The position numbers and the translations under genes were made by a program. Positions 8,120 to 18,096 of a stretch of DNA of 64,000 nt are shown in pieces; positions within the stretch are counted from its first letter, which is position 1, and every line of letters starts with the position of its first letter. Below the pieces are notes generated by a model. It was not told the DNA's origin and did not search any database. It worked only from the letters and a program-made list of their open reading frames with translations. Source of the DNA: Methylomonas sp. AM2-LC (lineage in GTDB: Bacteria; Pseudomonadota; Gammaproteobacteria; Methylococcales; Methylomonadaceae); assembly GCF_039904985.1 (NCBI RefSeq), contig NZ_CP157005.1, forward strand, positions 992,001 to 1,056,000. The letters run 5' to 3'.

Positions 8120-8279
8120 TATGAAATCATCAGTATTCGAAAATAACACATTTAAAAAAAGGGGGCAAAACTCACTCAGTCTGGTCGACTAATTCGGCGC
8201 AGTATAGTAATCTGCCTAACATAATCCCTGGTCAATTTTCGATTAGCACGGGTGGTCAATTTTCAATTAGCGCCAACAT

Positions 8280-9131
8280 AATAAAGATCAATATCGAGCA
8301 ATCGAAGCTGATTCAAAAGCATGGGATCAAGCACAGCGACCTAAGCCCTGTCGACTGGCTACACATTCTCAACTACAAATCATGGTGGCAACTAAACTCG
8401 GTTTCGATTGGTCTCCTGAGCAAATTGCTGGCTGGCTTAAACATGAATATCCAAACGATATCAATATGCATGTCTCACATGAAACAATCTATAAAAGCCT
8501 GTATATTCAAGCACGCGGCGTTTTGAAAAAGGAATTAATCGGACATCTACGATCGAAACGAATGATGCGGCGAGGTAAGGCATCAACAACTGAAGGCCAG
8601 CCAAGAGGGCAAATTATTGATGCGGTATCGATAAAAGATCGACCTGCAGAGGTTGAGGATCGTGCAATACCTGGGCATTGGGAAGGTGATCTGATTACGG
8701 GGTCTAAAAACAGCCATATTGCTACTCTAGTTGAACGTCGGTCACGATTTGTGTTGCTGGTTCAAGTTGATGGCAAAGATACGACGAATGTTGTGAATGC
8801 ATTAATTCGTCAGGTACAGCAACTTCCTTCCGGCTTAATGGCTTCGTTGACATGGGATCGTGGTACTGAATTAGCTCAACATAAAAGATTTACTGTAGCC
8901 ACCGATGTGGCAATGTATTTTTGCGATCCAAGAAGCCCTTGGCAGCGAGGAACCAATGAAAATACAAACCGATTATTAAGACAATATTTTCCCAAAGGGA
9001 CCGATTTAAGCGGTTATAGTCAGCAAGACCTAGATGAGATTGCTTTAAAGCTTAATACGAGACCTAGAAAAACACTGGGCTACATGATGCCTGGTGATAA
9101 ACTAAACGAATGCGTTGCAATGACCAGTTGA
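8280..9131 (+). pseudogene. IS30-family transposase, 5'-truncated
   Basis: An IS30-type frame runs from the IS21 edge (QYRAIEADSKAWDQAQRPKP...) to the stop at 9131. Its DDE core is visible: GHWEGDLITGSKNSHIATLV, then LTWDRGTELAQHKRF, then CDPRSPWQRGTNENTNRLLR with the catalytic Glu. The N-terminal helix-turn-helix domain (normally about 100 residues) is absent, cut exactly where the IS21 element ends. An internal ATG at 8382 could start a 249-residue product, but this would lack the end-binding domain and be inactive. About 40 bp after the stop, nothing clearly marks the IS30 right end. Confidence 0.88.
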
Positions 9132-9512
9132 ACTCACCATACTTAATTTAAATAAAAGTAACCTGACCCCTTTATATTTTTATATTTTAAAGCCCATCTG
9201 CACCATTTATCATATAAAAAATATCTTCAGGTGGACGCATTGCCAAACGACCCTGCGGACACAGTATATCCAACGGCTTCTCTGCCACCCCGAGGGGCTA
9301 TAGTCGGTATAGATCCGTGTATTTAAACTCCCGGATTTGGAGTCTATGAAAATTTCATCCTGAAAAGTTCTTTGAGCCGGGGTTAGTTTGGTGGAAATTT
9401 AAGGGGTTGTCAAGCGGATGTTGATAAATAAATATTATTTATCAATAGGATAGGTTGTTTTATGTTGTCCGATATGGTTCGATGCTGTCCAGCGACGTGC
9501 GGACAATTATTT
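9132..9512. other. Intergenic region with a 10-bp inverted repeat
   Basis: No gene is visible here. A perfect inverted repeat, ttgataaata (9421-9430) and tatttatcaa (9436-9445), stands 68 bp past the rhuM stop. Short GC-rich scraps around 9260-9310 may be debris of earlier insertions. Confidence 0.4.
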
Positions 9513-10544
9513 CTATTTTTCCTGATTGGAAGCGGCATTTTCTTGTTTCAATATTTTGTCAAAGTCACTTTCAAATAGCCTGTCCTGGACAACGCGAAAT
9601 TTTTCAAACTCACTTTCGGCATGGCTTTTAGCAATTTCCATGGAAACTTTGCCGCTGTTTTGCAGAATATCTCTTTCGGTAAATTCCAGAAAGGCATCAA
9701 GGCGTTTGGCCCAATCCTCCATGGTCATTGGAATTTTACGTAGCGCCCGTTCTTCTGCCAAATCCAGGTAGGCATTGACTATACGACCAAGAGATTCCAG
9801 CTCTTCCCTGGTCAGATAATTTTTGGCGATTACCACATCGGTTTTCAGAATTTTGCCTTCAGGTGCATTTGCCCAACTGGTTAGTCCCATATGTGGCTTG
9901 CGACTATCTGCTCTTTGTTGAATTAATTCAGCAGCGGTATGTCCGTGGATTGCAAAATGTAATTTATTCTGCACCTTGGCAAAAAATTTTTTTGTGGTTG
10001 GCGCATCCTGGTTGTAATCGACGCTTGTGGCGTATATGTCGGTTATTTTCTGGTAGAACCGGCGTTCGCTCAGGCGTATTTCCCTGATTTCCGCCAGTAG
10101 TTGTTCAAAATAATCGGTATTGAGAAAAGCGCCGTTTTCCATGCGCTGTTTATCCAGTACATAACCTTTAATGGCAAATTCTCTTAGAACATTGGTTGCC
10201 CATTGCCGGAATTGCGTTGCACGAATAGAGTTGACGCGGTAACCGACGGAAATAATGGCATCGAGATTGAAGAAATCAACGTTACGAGAAATTTCTCGAT
10301 TTCCTTCTGTTTGAACTATTCGGAATTTCCTAATAGTTGTGTCTCGGTTGATTTCTCCCGTTTCGTAAGCATTTTTTAGATGCTCATTGATTGTTGGAAC
10401 AGTAACATCAAACAATGTTGCCATCAGTTTTTGCGAAAGCCAGACGGTTTCATCTTCATAGCGTGCTTCAATGCTTTGTTCACCGGCCTGTCCAGTAAAG
10501 ATAAGAAATTCGGCTGTGCTATTTCGGATTAATTTTTTTGTCAT
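9513..10544 (-). CDS. rhuM: RhuM-family protein
   Basis: This 343-residue protein belongs to the RhuM family named after the Salmonella SPI-3 gene. The N-terminal part holds a helix-turn-helix-like stretch (VWLSQKLMATLFDVTVPTIN) followed by the family hallmarks FNLDAIISVGYRVNS and ATQFRQWATNVLREFAIKGY. The middle (KKFFAKVQNKLHFAIHGHTAAE) is also conserved. Biochemical function is not settled; the genes are common on genomic islands near toxin-antitoxin and defence loci, as here. The Shine-Dalgarno sequence is weak. It follows the GNAT toxin gene by 13 nt on the same strand. Confidence 0.88.
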   Translation of the reverse strand: MTKKLIRNSTAEFLIFTGQAGEQSIEARYEDETVWLSQKLMATLFDVTVPTINEHLKNAYETGEINRDTTIRKFRIVQTEGNREISRNVDFFNLDAIISVGYRVNSIRATQFRQWATNVLREFAIKGYVLDKQRMENGAFLNTDYFEQLLAEIREIRLSERRFYQKITDIYATSVDYNQDAPTTKKFFAKVQNKLHFAIHGHTAAELIQQRADSRKPHMGLTSWANAPEGKILKTDVVIAKNYLTREELESLGRIVNAYLDLAEERALRKIPMTMEDWAKRLDAFLEFTERDILQNSGKVSMEIAKSHAESEFEKFRVVQDRLFESDFDKILKQENAASNQEK

Positions 10545-10557
10545 TTAGGTTTGGCAA

Positions 10558-11055
10558 CTATCCAGCAGCAAAGTAAGTAATCGGTAAAAGTAATTTGTTG
10601 GAAATGCCATTCAATGGCATAAACCCAAAATGTCGGTAAAAATCAGCAGCAGATTCTTTAGCATCTACAACAATTCCTGCAACCGCCAAGGTTTTGCTGG
10701 CATGGGCTACACGTTGACAGGCGTCCGCCAGCAAAATGGAGCCAAGCCCCTGACCTTGGTATTTTAGATCAACAGCCAGTCGCCCAAGTATTGCTATGGG
10801 CACCGGATATCTTGGCAATTTTTTGGTCAGGGATTCCGGTAATTCCGAACAGCTGATACTACCTGCGCTTAATGTATAAAAACCGGCCAGCTGTGTGTCT
10901 TGTTCTTCGGGAGTTGCGATAAAGATTCGGGCGACATTTCGCTTGATATCCTGGGTGGCGTAATGACGGATGTAAGAATTGAGCTCTGATTGACCGCAAT
11001 CAAATTCTGTCCGGATTACCGATTTGGTATATGGCCTGATATGGAAGCGGTTCAC
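10558..11055 (-). CDS. GNAT-family toxin (TacT/AtaT type)
   Basis: A 165-residue N-acetyltransferase of the toxin class that acetylates the amino acid on charged tRNAs and blocks translation. GNAT motifs are clear: FDCGQSELNSYIRHYATQ at the start, VPIAILGRLAVDLKYQGQGLGSILLADA (acetyl-CoA loop Q/RxxGxG/A at about 96-101), and SAADFYRHFGFMPL near the end. It overlaps the DUF1778 antitoxin gene by 4 nt, the standard order antitoxin-toxin. Which tRNA is hit cannot be told from sequence. Confidence 0.88.
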   Translation of the reverse strand: MNRFHIRPYTKSVIRTEFDCGQSELNSYIRHYATQDIKRNVARIFIATPEEQDTQLAGFYTLSAGSISCSELPESLTKKLPRYPVPIAILGRLAVDLKYQGQGLGSILLADACQRVAHASKTLAVAGIVVDAKESAADFYRHFGFMPLNGISNKLLLPITYFAAG

Positions 11056-11333
11056 TTCAAAACTTGTTCCTGATGCCGCTGGAAGGCTTTTTGCAACGCG
11101 GGATTTGCTTCTGCTGGTGCGTCCAGAGCATCTAAAAATGCCTGGAAGTCGTCCGGTTGCATGGTGATGTTTTCATGGGCTTGAACAATCTTTTCAGCCG
11201 TTGCTAATGCCTGAGACAATACAAATTCGGACAGGCTGACGTGTGAATAGGTTGCTGCTTTATCAAGCAGTGCTCGCGTTCTGATATCGCATCGGATATT
11301 AAGCCGGCTTTCTTTTGTGCTTGCGTTTTCCAT
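11052..11333 (-). CDS. DUF1778 (TacA-type) antitoxin
   Basis: A 93-residue ribbon-helix-helix antitoxin for the GNAT toxin that follows it. The motif ESRLNIRCDIRTRALLDKAA and SHVSLSEFVLSQALATAEKI is the DUF1778 DNA-binding domain; the C-terminal helix (DDFQAFLDALDAP) is the toxin-binding part. ATG 11333 has GGAGG 7 nt upstream, which decides the start over a codon 15 nt further out. The pair is expected to autorepress from the AT-rich gap at 11334-11431. Confidence 0.88.
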   Translation of the reverse strand: MENASTKESRLNIRCDIRTRALLDKAATYSHVSLSEFVLSQALATAEKIVQAHENITMQPDDFQAFLDALDAPAEANPALQKAFQRHQEQVLK

Positions 11334-11431
11334 AAAGGTGCCTCCCACTTGACGAGGTTAATGTGCGTCATATGTGAGCACATATTAGCATATAATATCT
11401 AGTCAAACTGTAATTCTTTGATGATCTGACA

Positions 11432-13857
11432 ATGAATGATTTTGAACAACAAATTCAGCAACTGCAAAATCGGCTTCTAGCTTTAGACGCTGAGCGGGAG
11501 ACTGTATTGAAGCAATTATCGGAATTAGGGCAAAGAAAAAGTGAGCAGCAGTCTGAATTTGAAAAAATCATTGATGATGCCAAAATCAATCATTATTCCT
11601 CCACCCATGAAAAGATAAACTTGTTTCGCGATCTTTTCAAAGGTCGGACGGATGTTTATCCAAAGCGGTATGAAAGCAAAAAAACCGGCAAATCCGGTTA
11701 TACGCCGGTTTGCGCGAATGAATGGCGGCCTAATGTTTGCCATAAACCGCGTATCAAGTGTAGCGATTGCCAATTCAGAGTTTATTCTCCGGTAACGGAT
11801 CAAGTCATCGCTAATCATCTTGCTGGTAACGATTATTCCGGCAAAGCCAATTCCGACTTTGTTGCCGGCATTTATCCACTATTAAGCAATGAGCATTGCT
11901 GGTTTTTGGCAGTCGATTTTGATGAAGAATCCTGGATGGACGATATCAAGGCGTTTTTGAGCGCATGCAAGGACAACAAGATTCCATGTGCCATTGAGCG
12001 TTCGCGCTCTGGTAAAGGGGGCCATGTCTGGATATTTTTCACTGAACCGGTAACGGCGATGGATGCGCGCAAATTGGGAGCCTTTCTGCTAACCAGCGCA
12101 ATGGACTTGCATCCGGAATTAGGATTCAAGTCTTATGACCGCCTGTTTCCAAACCAGGATACGATGCCTAAAGGCGGTTTTGGTAACCTAATTGCGTTAC
12201 CGCTGCAAAAAAAGGCGCGGGAAAACGGCAACAGCGTCTTCATAAATGAGAATTTCACGCCGTATCCGGATCAATGGGCCTATCTTGCCAGCATTTTTAA
12301 AATTACGCCTACTCAATTGGCGGTGGTCATAAAAAAAGCGGAACAACAAAATAAAATTCTGGGTGTAAGGCTGCCAATTGAAGAAGACGACAAAGAACCA
12401 TGGAAGCTTTCGCCATCCCGTAAACCAAAAGATTTCATGCTTTCGGATCCATTGCCCAAAATATTGCCGATTGTATTGGGGAATCAGATTTTTATTGCTA
12501 AGGCCGAATTACCAAAACTTGTACAAAGCAAAATCATCCAGATTGCCGCTTTTCAAAATCCTGAGTTTTATAAAAAACAGGCTTTACGCCAATCTACCCA
12601 TGAAACACCTCGTGTTATTTCCTGTGCCGAATATTTTCTCAACATATCGCTCTGCCCAGAGGTTGCCGGGAAGAATTATTACTGCTTTTAAATGATCTTG
12701 ATGTAAAACCTGATATTCAGGATGAAAGATTTATCGGCAATCACATCACGGGCATTCAATTTCAGGGAGAATTGACTGACGAGCAAAAGCCTGCAGTTGC
12801 CAAGCTTCTTGAGCATGAAATCGGCACACTTTCCGCAACCACTGCATTTGGAAAAACGGTGGTTGCGTTGTATATCCTGGCCAAAAGACAGGTGAACACC
12901 TTGATTGTGGTTCACCGCCGTCAATTGCTGGATCAATGGGTGGAGCGCATTGAGATGTTTTTGAACATTCCAAAAAAGCAAATAGGAAAAATTGGCGGTG
13001 GGAAAAACAAACCAACCGGCATCATTGATGTAGCCATCATGCAAAGCTTAACCAAAAATCATGAGGTGGACGACGTGGTAGCCAATTATGGTCTGGTGAT
13101 TTTTGATGAGTGCCATCATCTATCCGCCTCCAGTTTTGAAAAAGTGGCTAATGCTTGTAAAGCGAAATATGTGTTGGGTTTGTCGGCTACTTTAACGCGG
13201 AAGGACGGTCATCACCCCATCGTATTCATGCAATGTGGCCCAATTCGTTATCAAGTAAACGCAAAAAACCAGGCAAAGAAGCGGCCCTTTGATCATTTGG
13301 TGCATCAAAGATTAACGATGTTTCAGATGACGGATAACTCGAATCATTCCATTCATGAAGTTTATCAGGCGTTGATTTTGAATAAGGACAGGAACGACCT
13401 GATTGTTTCTGATATCAAAAAAGCGCTAGCCGATGGGCGAATTCCTATTGTTTTAACCGAACGGAAAGAACATGTGGAAATTTTGGCTGAGCAAATCGCT
13501 GCTTTTGCAAAAAATATTTTTGTTCTGCAAGGTGGCATCGGCATTCGCCAACGAAAAGAACTGATCAATGCAATTAATAATTTGCCGGAAAATGAAGAGC
13601 GCATCATTATTGCGACAGGCAAATATTTGGGTGAGGGTTTCGATGACGCCAGACTGGATACCTTATTCCTGGTAATGCCGGTTTCCTGGAAAGGTACGCT
13701 TTCACAATATGTCGGCAGACTGCATCGCCTGCACCATGCCAAATCAGAGGTGGTAATTTATGACTACGTTGATAGCCTGGTGCCAATGCTGGACAAGATG
13801 AGTGAAAAAAGGAGGATTGGCTATAAAAGCTTGGGATACACGATTCAAGATATCTGA
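11432..13857 (+). pseudogene. TOTE-type archaeo-eukaryotic primase-helicase, frameshifted
   Basis: Two frames (11432-12691 and ~12655-13857) together encode one primase-helicase of about 807 residues. The first carries a coiled N-terminus, a CxxC-bearing region (IKCSDCQF), and the AEP primase core: FLAVDFDEESW with Asp 162 and 164, then RSRSGKGGHVWIFF. The second has a superfamily 2 helicase: TTAFGKT (Walker A), FDECHH (motif II), GLSATLTRKDG (III) and QYVGRLHRLHH (VI). Frame 1 reaches ..NISL and then runs out of register; the other frame continues LPRGCREELLLLL. The break is at the ctct at 12650-12653: removing one CT restores a single frame. It is either a real 2-nt duplication that kills the gene or a sequencing error. 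It may act in defence or element conflict; role not proven. Confidence 0.85.
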
Positions 13858-14504
13858 TTCTGCTGTCCAACCTTAAGTTTTCAGTCTTTTCAGGATGCAA
13901 TTGCCGGTAATGGGAATAATTTTGATTGGTTCCCTTGAAAAATTTATGTAAATCCAGAAGGAATGAGGTAACCTTCTATTATATAAAGATGTTCCCTTAA
14001 TTCCCCAAGTTCACCGGTAAAAAATTAATCTGGATTTTGCACCGTTTTCACTTGAACCGGTCTTAAACCGCGCCGGATAAGGCTTGTGGAGGATTGTGCA
14101 GTAACAATCGCAGTAACTTGTTTTTATGCTTACAAATACTCAATTTAAATCATTGATTTATTGTGCATTTCAAATCCGGCCATCGTACCAAGAAGGTGTT
14201 TAAAGAAACCCAATGAAATACAAAAATCCGCAAGTTATCTGGCTTAGTGGGGTATATACTGTCTAACGTAATGTGGCTAGATACAGCAGAATAGATAGAT
14301 AACTATGTCCTTGGTCATAATGACATCATTCAGCTATGTAGGTGGGTTCTTGTACTGTTTGGAATATAACCATAAACACTCAAGCCAGGGTGAAATTCTC
14401 ATTGGTAAACCGCTTACAACAGTTACCATTAAATGTAGGACAATAGCGTCCTGATCAAAGAATTGAAAATACCAAAATTCTGTGTAGAATAATATTTTAA
14501 CTAC
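13858..14504. other. Intergenic region, no gene seen
   Basis: About 650 bp with scattered stops in all frames. No convincing RNA gene, terminal repeat or attachment site was recognised. It separates the defence-like genes from the metzincin cassette and probably holds the cassette promoter close to 14504 (AT-rich from ~14460). Confidence 0.45.
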
Positions 14505-15392
14505 ATGCGAATAAGAGCGGACTGCATGACTCGAATTTCCTCAGGATTTAACGAAGTTTCTATCTGTAAATGGCATGAGTGTGCTGATTCTGGCGTTTCA
14601 TTTCAAATTAAAGGTAGTTTATCAGTTGAAATGAAGTTACAAGCTTTAAAAAGCAACCAATCCGCAATGCGCAATTTGCGTAGCCTCATCAGCTGTGGGG
14701 AGGGCGTTTTCAACATCCATCGGTTGGATGACAATGAAGTAATTAAGCAGGTTTGTGCGCTTATTAGGACAGGTCGGTTGGCAATCAGTGGAAGGAAAAC
14801 ATCAACAACCGAAATAGATCCAAAACAGAAAGTTATCAATCAGATATTAACTGGTTTGCCTAACAAAATACAGGATTTTAATTTTGATGGTCAAACACTG
14901 CGATTAATTAGTGCTGAACAATGGAAAAGTTTAAGTAGAAATCAAAAGTATCAAATAATATCTAAAGATCAAGCAAAGCAGATTATTCAAAAATTGATTG
15001 TATCTCCCTTTTCGTCTGCAAATGAGAAAACTTACCTTCATCAAACTATTGAGTTGTTTACAGAAACCAAATTTTCACGTCTAGAAACTGGTTTTCTTTT
15101 ATTACGATATTCTACCAATAACTATGTTCGGGCAGAGAGTAACGAGCCAGCCTTTACTCCATCCCAACATGTTCAGCGTCTTCAAAAGGAAAAACATTGG
15201 ATTGAAATTGAATTGCTCGGTGAAGATGGTAAGCCGATAGCAAACCAAAACTACCTAGTTGTCACTGCCGATCAAAAACAATACACTGGCACAACCGATG
15301 CCGACGGATTAGCTCGTTTGGATGATATTCCCGCTGGAAATTGCCAGGTCAGTTTTCCCGATTTAGATAAAGAAGCCTGGTCCATGGCATGA
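14505..15392 (+). CDS. Secretion-associated protein with C-terminal beta-sandwich domain
   Basis: The 295-residue protein has an N-terminal two-thirds that I do not recognise. Its C-terminal ~75 residues (EKHWIEIELLGEDGKPIAN..., TDADGLARLDDIPAGNCQVSF, PDLDKEAW) match a transthyretin-like module that recurs in type VI/contractile-injection accessory proteins next to LysM proteins. The start is uncertain: ATG 14505 or 14526, neither with a good Shine-Dalgarno. It is first in a five-gene same-strand cassette and probably helps load or display the downstream effector; that role is inferred from neighbours only. Confidence 0.6.
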   Translation: MRIRADCMTRISSGFNEVSICKWHECADSGVSFQIKGSLSVEMKLQALKSNQSAMRNLRSLISCGEGVFNIHRLDDNEVIKQVCALIRTGRLAISGRKTSTTEIDPKQKVINQILTGLPNKIQDFNFDGQTLRLISAEQWKSLSRNQKYQIISKDQAKQIIQKLIVSPFSSANEKTYLHQTIELFTETKFSRLETGFLLLRYSTNNYVRAESNEPAFTPSQHVQRLQKEKHWIEIELLGEDGKPIANQNYLVVTADQKQYTGTTDADGLARLDDIPAGNCQVSFPDLDKEAWSMA

Positions 15393-15471
15393 CCATTAGC
15401 CAAGTCCGATGCTAGTAGATCCATATGAATAACACGATACTTTCCATAGTTGTTAACCAAAAGTAAAGTCT

Positions 15472-16206
15472 ATGCCGAAAAAATATACCGTTCAAACAGG
15501 AGAATGTGTTTCAAGTATTGCTTTTGAAAACGGTTTTTTCTGGCAAACCATCTGGGATCATCCTGAAAACTTGGAGCTCAAGCAATTACGCACTAACCCT
15601 AATATTTTAAAGGAAGGTGACGTGCTGACCATACCCGATAAGCGGCAAAAACAAGTGTCTTGCGCTACAGACAAACGACACCCGTTCAAATTAAAAGGGG
15701 TTCCGGCCAAACTGCGATTACGAATTATGGAGCCGCCTAAACCCGAAAACAAGCCGGTCGAAGATGCCACTGGTTCCGATGATATTTCTCATGTTGAAGA
15801 TCCAGACTTTAAACCTGAAACCGTGGAAGACGTTCCAGTTAAAAATGCCTTCTACAATTTAGAAATCGACGGCAAGCTGGTCAAAAGCGCCTCAACCGAC
15901 GACGATGGTCGCATAGAAATTTCAGTGCCTCCCAATGCCCGTGAGGGAAAACTTATTCTTAATCCAGGCACTGCGGAAGAACGCATCATGCCTTTGGCTT
16001 TGGGTTCCATGGACCCAATTACCGAAACGTCGGGCTTTCGCATGCGTCTAGCAAATTTGGGTTATCCGTGTAATATTAGTGGCGAAGACGATAGTGATGA
16101 TTTGAGCTCGTCCCTACGGCGATTTCAACAGGATAATCAATTAGACATTACTGGTCGAATAGACGACGCCACCCGAAATAAATTAAAGCAACTGCACGGT
16201 AGTTAA
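15472..16206 (+). CDS. LysM and peptidoglycan-binding (PGB1) accessory protein
   Basis: A 244-residue protein of a family often found beside contractile-injection or polymorphic-toxin genes. Residues ~1-55 are a LysM-like module (YTVQTGECVSSIAFENGFFW, NPNILKEGDVLTIPD). Next comes a short beta-sandwich segment (VPAKLRLRIMEP ... NLEIDGKLVKSASTDDDGR) interrupted by an acidic, Pro-rich insert at about 85-120. The end (FRMRLANLGYP ... LRRFQQDNQLDITGRIDDATRNKL) is a peptidoglycan-binding domain. No signal peptide is visible, as is normal for these proteins. It precedes the metzincin gene by 31 nt. Confidence 0.8.
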   Translation: MPKKYTVQTGECVSSIAFENGFFWQTIWDHPENLELKQLRTNPNILKEGDVLTIPDKRQKQVSCATDKRHPFKLKGVPAKLRLRIMEPPKPENKPVEDATGSDDISHVEDPDFKPETVEDVPVKNAFYNLEIDGKLVKSASTDDDGRIEISVPPNAREGKLILNPGTAEERIMPLALGSMDPITETSGFRMRLANLGYPCNISGEDDSDDLSSSLRRFQQDNQLDITGRIDDATRNKLKQLHGS

Positions 16207-16237
16207 AAACTGCCCAAGCCACGGAGACACAACGCGG

Positions 16238-18076
16238 ATGCCAGTCACAAAAATCAAAGTTTCCTTTACCAAGTTCTACGCTTTTGACAGCGCCGATTTG
16301 TTTGGTGCTGGCGAATGGAAAATGACGGCCAAAATCGATGGTCAGATTGTTGGTGATCCGAATTACGAATTCGAGGTAAACGATAAACAAACTATTAATT
16401 TATCGGAAAAATGGTCTAGAGAACTTGATGTTAGGGATAAAAAGCCTGGGGATACCATCTTGATATCCATGACAGGCATTGATGTGGATGTTTTTAGTGA
16501 CGATAATTTGGGTGAAGCCAAACTCACGCTGAAATACCCGTTTGTTACCGAGTACGATGAAGTACCTGTCCGATCAGCCGTTATCAAGGGTTGGTTGTTT
16601 CTTCCCGACCATCAATACTATCAAGTATACATTAGCGTAAAAATCTTGGAAACCAAAGCCACCACTAAACCGGATTTGAATAAAGGTATAGTGGTCAGCC
16701 GGCAAAATAATGGTAATACCACGTTTACTACGGTGTCAGGGAAGGCCATAGAACCGAGGGTCGAAGTGTGTCCTGTAATCCCGGTACCTATTGCGCCAAC
16801 CAAACTACCGCCGCGCCCTTCCATGCTGGTAAGTTTGAGCGCAGAAGTTGAGCCTGGCGTTGAAACTGCGTTCGCCAAACCGATAACTCTAGCGCCAACT
16901 TCGGATTGGAATGTGTTGGTTAATCCGTCTTTAATTCCAGTATTAAAAAAAGACGACCCTAATATAACCACCAAAGCAGCGAAAATCGCTGTTACCTGGG
17001 TTTGGCCTGGCGATTTGGAACTAAGTAAAATTACCTGGAAAGTAAAGCAAGGCCCAGCGGAAATAGTGGGCTCCAATCGTGGAATATGGGTTATGGTACG
17101 CGGAACGGCGGCGTCAAGCGATACGATGGCAGTGCTCGAAGCCCGTTGGGATGGCGAAGACGGCCCGTTACTAGCCACCTACCGCGCGTGGGTAGGCGGC
17201 GTCAAGCAATTAAAATACCGCATGAATATTATTAACGGTGTGGACAAAACCAATCATCCTGAACGCAGTCCTACCGTTTCTCCAGGGGATTTATACGATT
17301 ATATTCGCATCGCTCAGGTTATTTGGTGGCAATGCGGTATAGAATTCATTCCCGACACCAATAATACCACCTGGGACAATGCACTCCCCTCCGCTAACCA
17401 GGGAATTTTTACCGTTACCGCCCAAAAAGACAACTGGACGGTCAACGTCAACAATAATGTCTCTCCCATTTCTACCAGACTTAATTTTAATCCAGGTGTT
17501 TTGAATGTAGCATTTGTGCGTTCCACGACAGGTACAAACGCCGCAGCTACTGATTTACAAGGCGTATCTGGCAAGTCGGTTGAACTAGATGGCGCGCCTA
17601 GCAGCTCTTGGGTATTGCCCAGCGGTGTACCACCTGACGGTGCAGCTGGCAAAATCAAGATGACCTCCTTTCCTCATCAAAATCGTTCCAATTCTACAGA
17701 TCATGCTTACATCAATGCGCGTAAGAAGCTTCAAGCCAGCTTCACTTCGGACGATTTACATAAGAGATTGTACGGTATCATTTATCCTTCGGATTGGACC
17801 GTTGGCAGCTCAGTACATGCTAGCGGACAGAATTTAGCTCACGAAATGGGGCATATCCTAGGGCTTTACCATCGGGGTTCTGGAGGGGAAAATAATTTTA
17901 CCACTGTTAGTAAACTTTCCGACGATCAAGTCAATTGCGTTGATACTTTTGGTAATAAGCGCGGCCACCCTTGGCGGGAAAACGTGATGGGCTATGATGT
18001 GCTGCGCGGCATGGATGCGGATTTGTTGCAAACCATGGTAGTGCGCAAGCACCCCGGCCTAACTGACAAAACTTAG
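16238..18076 (+). CDS. Large metzincin zinc metalloprotease, candidate effector
   Basis: This 612-residue protein ends in a metzincin catalytic domain: HEMGHILGLYH gives zinc ligands His 535, 539 and 545 and the catalytic Glu 536, and the Met-turn ENVMGYD has Met 584. Both elements and their spacing are intact, so activity is likely. Residues ~1-130 look like a beta-sandwich (FTKFYAFDSADLFGAGEWKM...), followed by a Pro-rich linker (~185-205) and a beta-rich middle part. No N-terminal signal peptide is seen, so export would need a dedicated machine; the preceding LysM and beta-sandwich genes point to contractile-injection-type delivery. Two helical proteins follow and are candidate immunity factors. 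Confidence 0.82.
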   Translation: MPVTKIKVSFTKFYAFDSADLFGAGEWKMTAKIDGQIVGDPNYEFEVNDKQTINLSEKWSRELDVRDKKPGDTILISMTGIDVDVFSDDNLGEAKLTLKYPFVTEYDEVPVRSAVIKGWLFLPDHQYYQVYISVKILETKATTKPDLNKGIVVSRQNNGNTTFTTVSGKAIEPRVEVCPVIPVPIAPTKLPPRPSMLVSLSAEVEPGVETAFAKPITLAPTSDWNVLVNPSLIPVLKKDDPNITTKAAKIAVTWVWPGDLELSKITWKVKQGPAEIVGSNRGIWVMVRGTAASSDTMAVLEARWDGEDGPLLATYRAWVGGVKQLKYRMNIINGVDKTNHPERSPTVSPGDLYDYIRIAQVIWWQCGIEFIPDTNNTTWDNALPSANQGIFTVTAQKDNWTVNVNNNVSPISTRLNFNPGVLNVAFVRSTTGTNAAATDLQGVSGKSVELDGAPSSSWVLPSGVPPDGAAGKIKMTSFPHQNRSNSTDHAYINARKKLQASFTSDDLHKRLYGIIYPSDWTVGSSVHASGQNLAHEMGHILGLYHRGSGGENNFTTVSKLSDDQVNCVDTFGNKRGHPWRENVMGYDVLRGMDADLLQTMVVRKHPGLTDKT

Positions 18077-18096
18077 TTACAAGTAGGCAGAAAATC

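Larger units (their letters stand above)
5678..8278 (+). mobile_element. IS21-family insertion sequence (about 2.6 kb)
   Basis: The element has istA-istB between inverted ends that begin TGTTGGCGCTA and finish TAGCGCCAACA. Each end holds two copies of a ~20-bp motif, the multiple terminal transposase sites typical of IS21: 5682-5703 and 5717-5739 at the left, 8227-8249 and 8253-8274 at the right. Flanking bases (gcaaat on the left, taataa on the right) do not form a target duplication. The left junction cuts ssb and the right junction an IS30 transposase, so the element probably marks a deletion between two copies. Confidence 0.88.

Noticed and set aside
12688..13044. Minus-strand frame opposite the helicase start
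   Set aside because: It is antisense to clear helicase motifs and has no family features.
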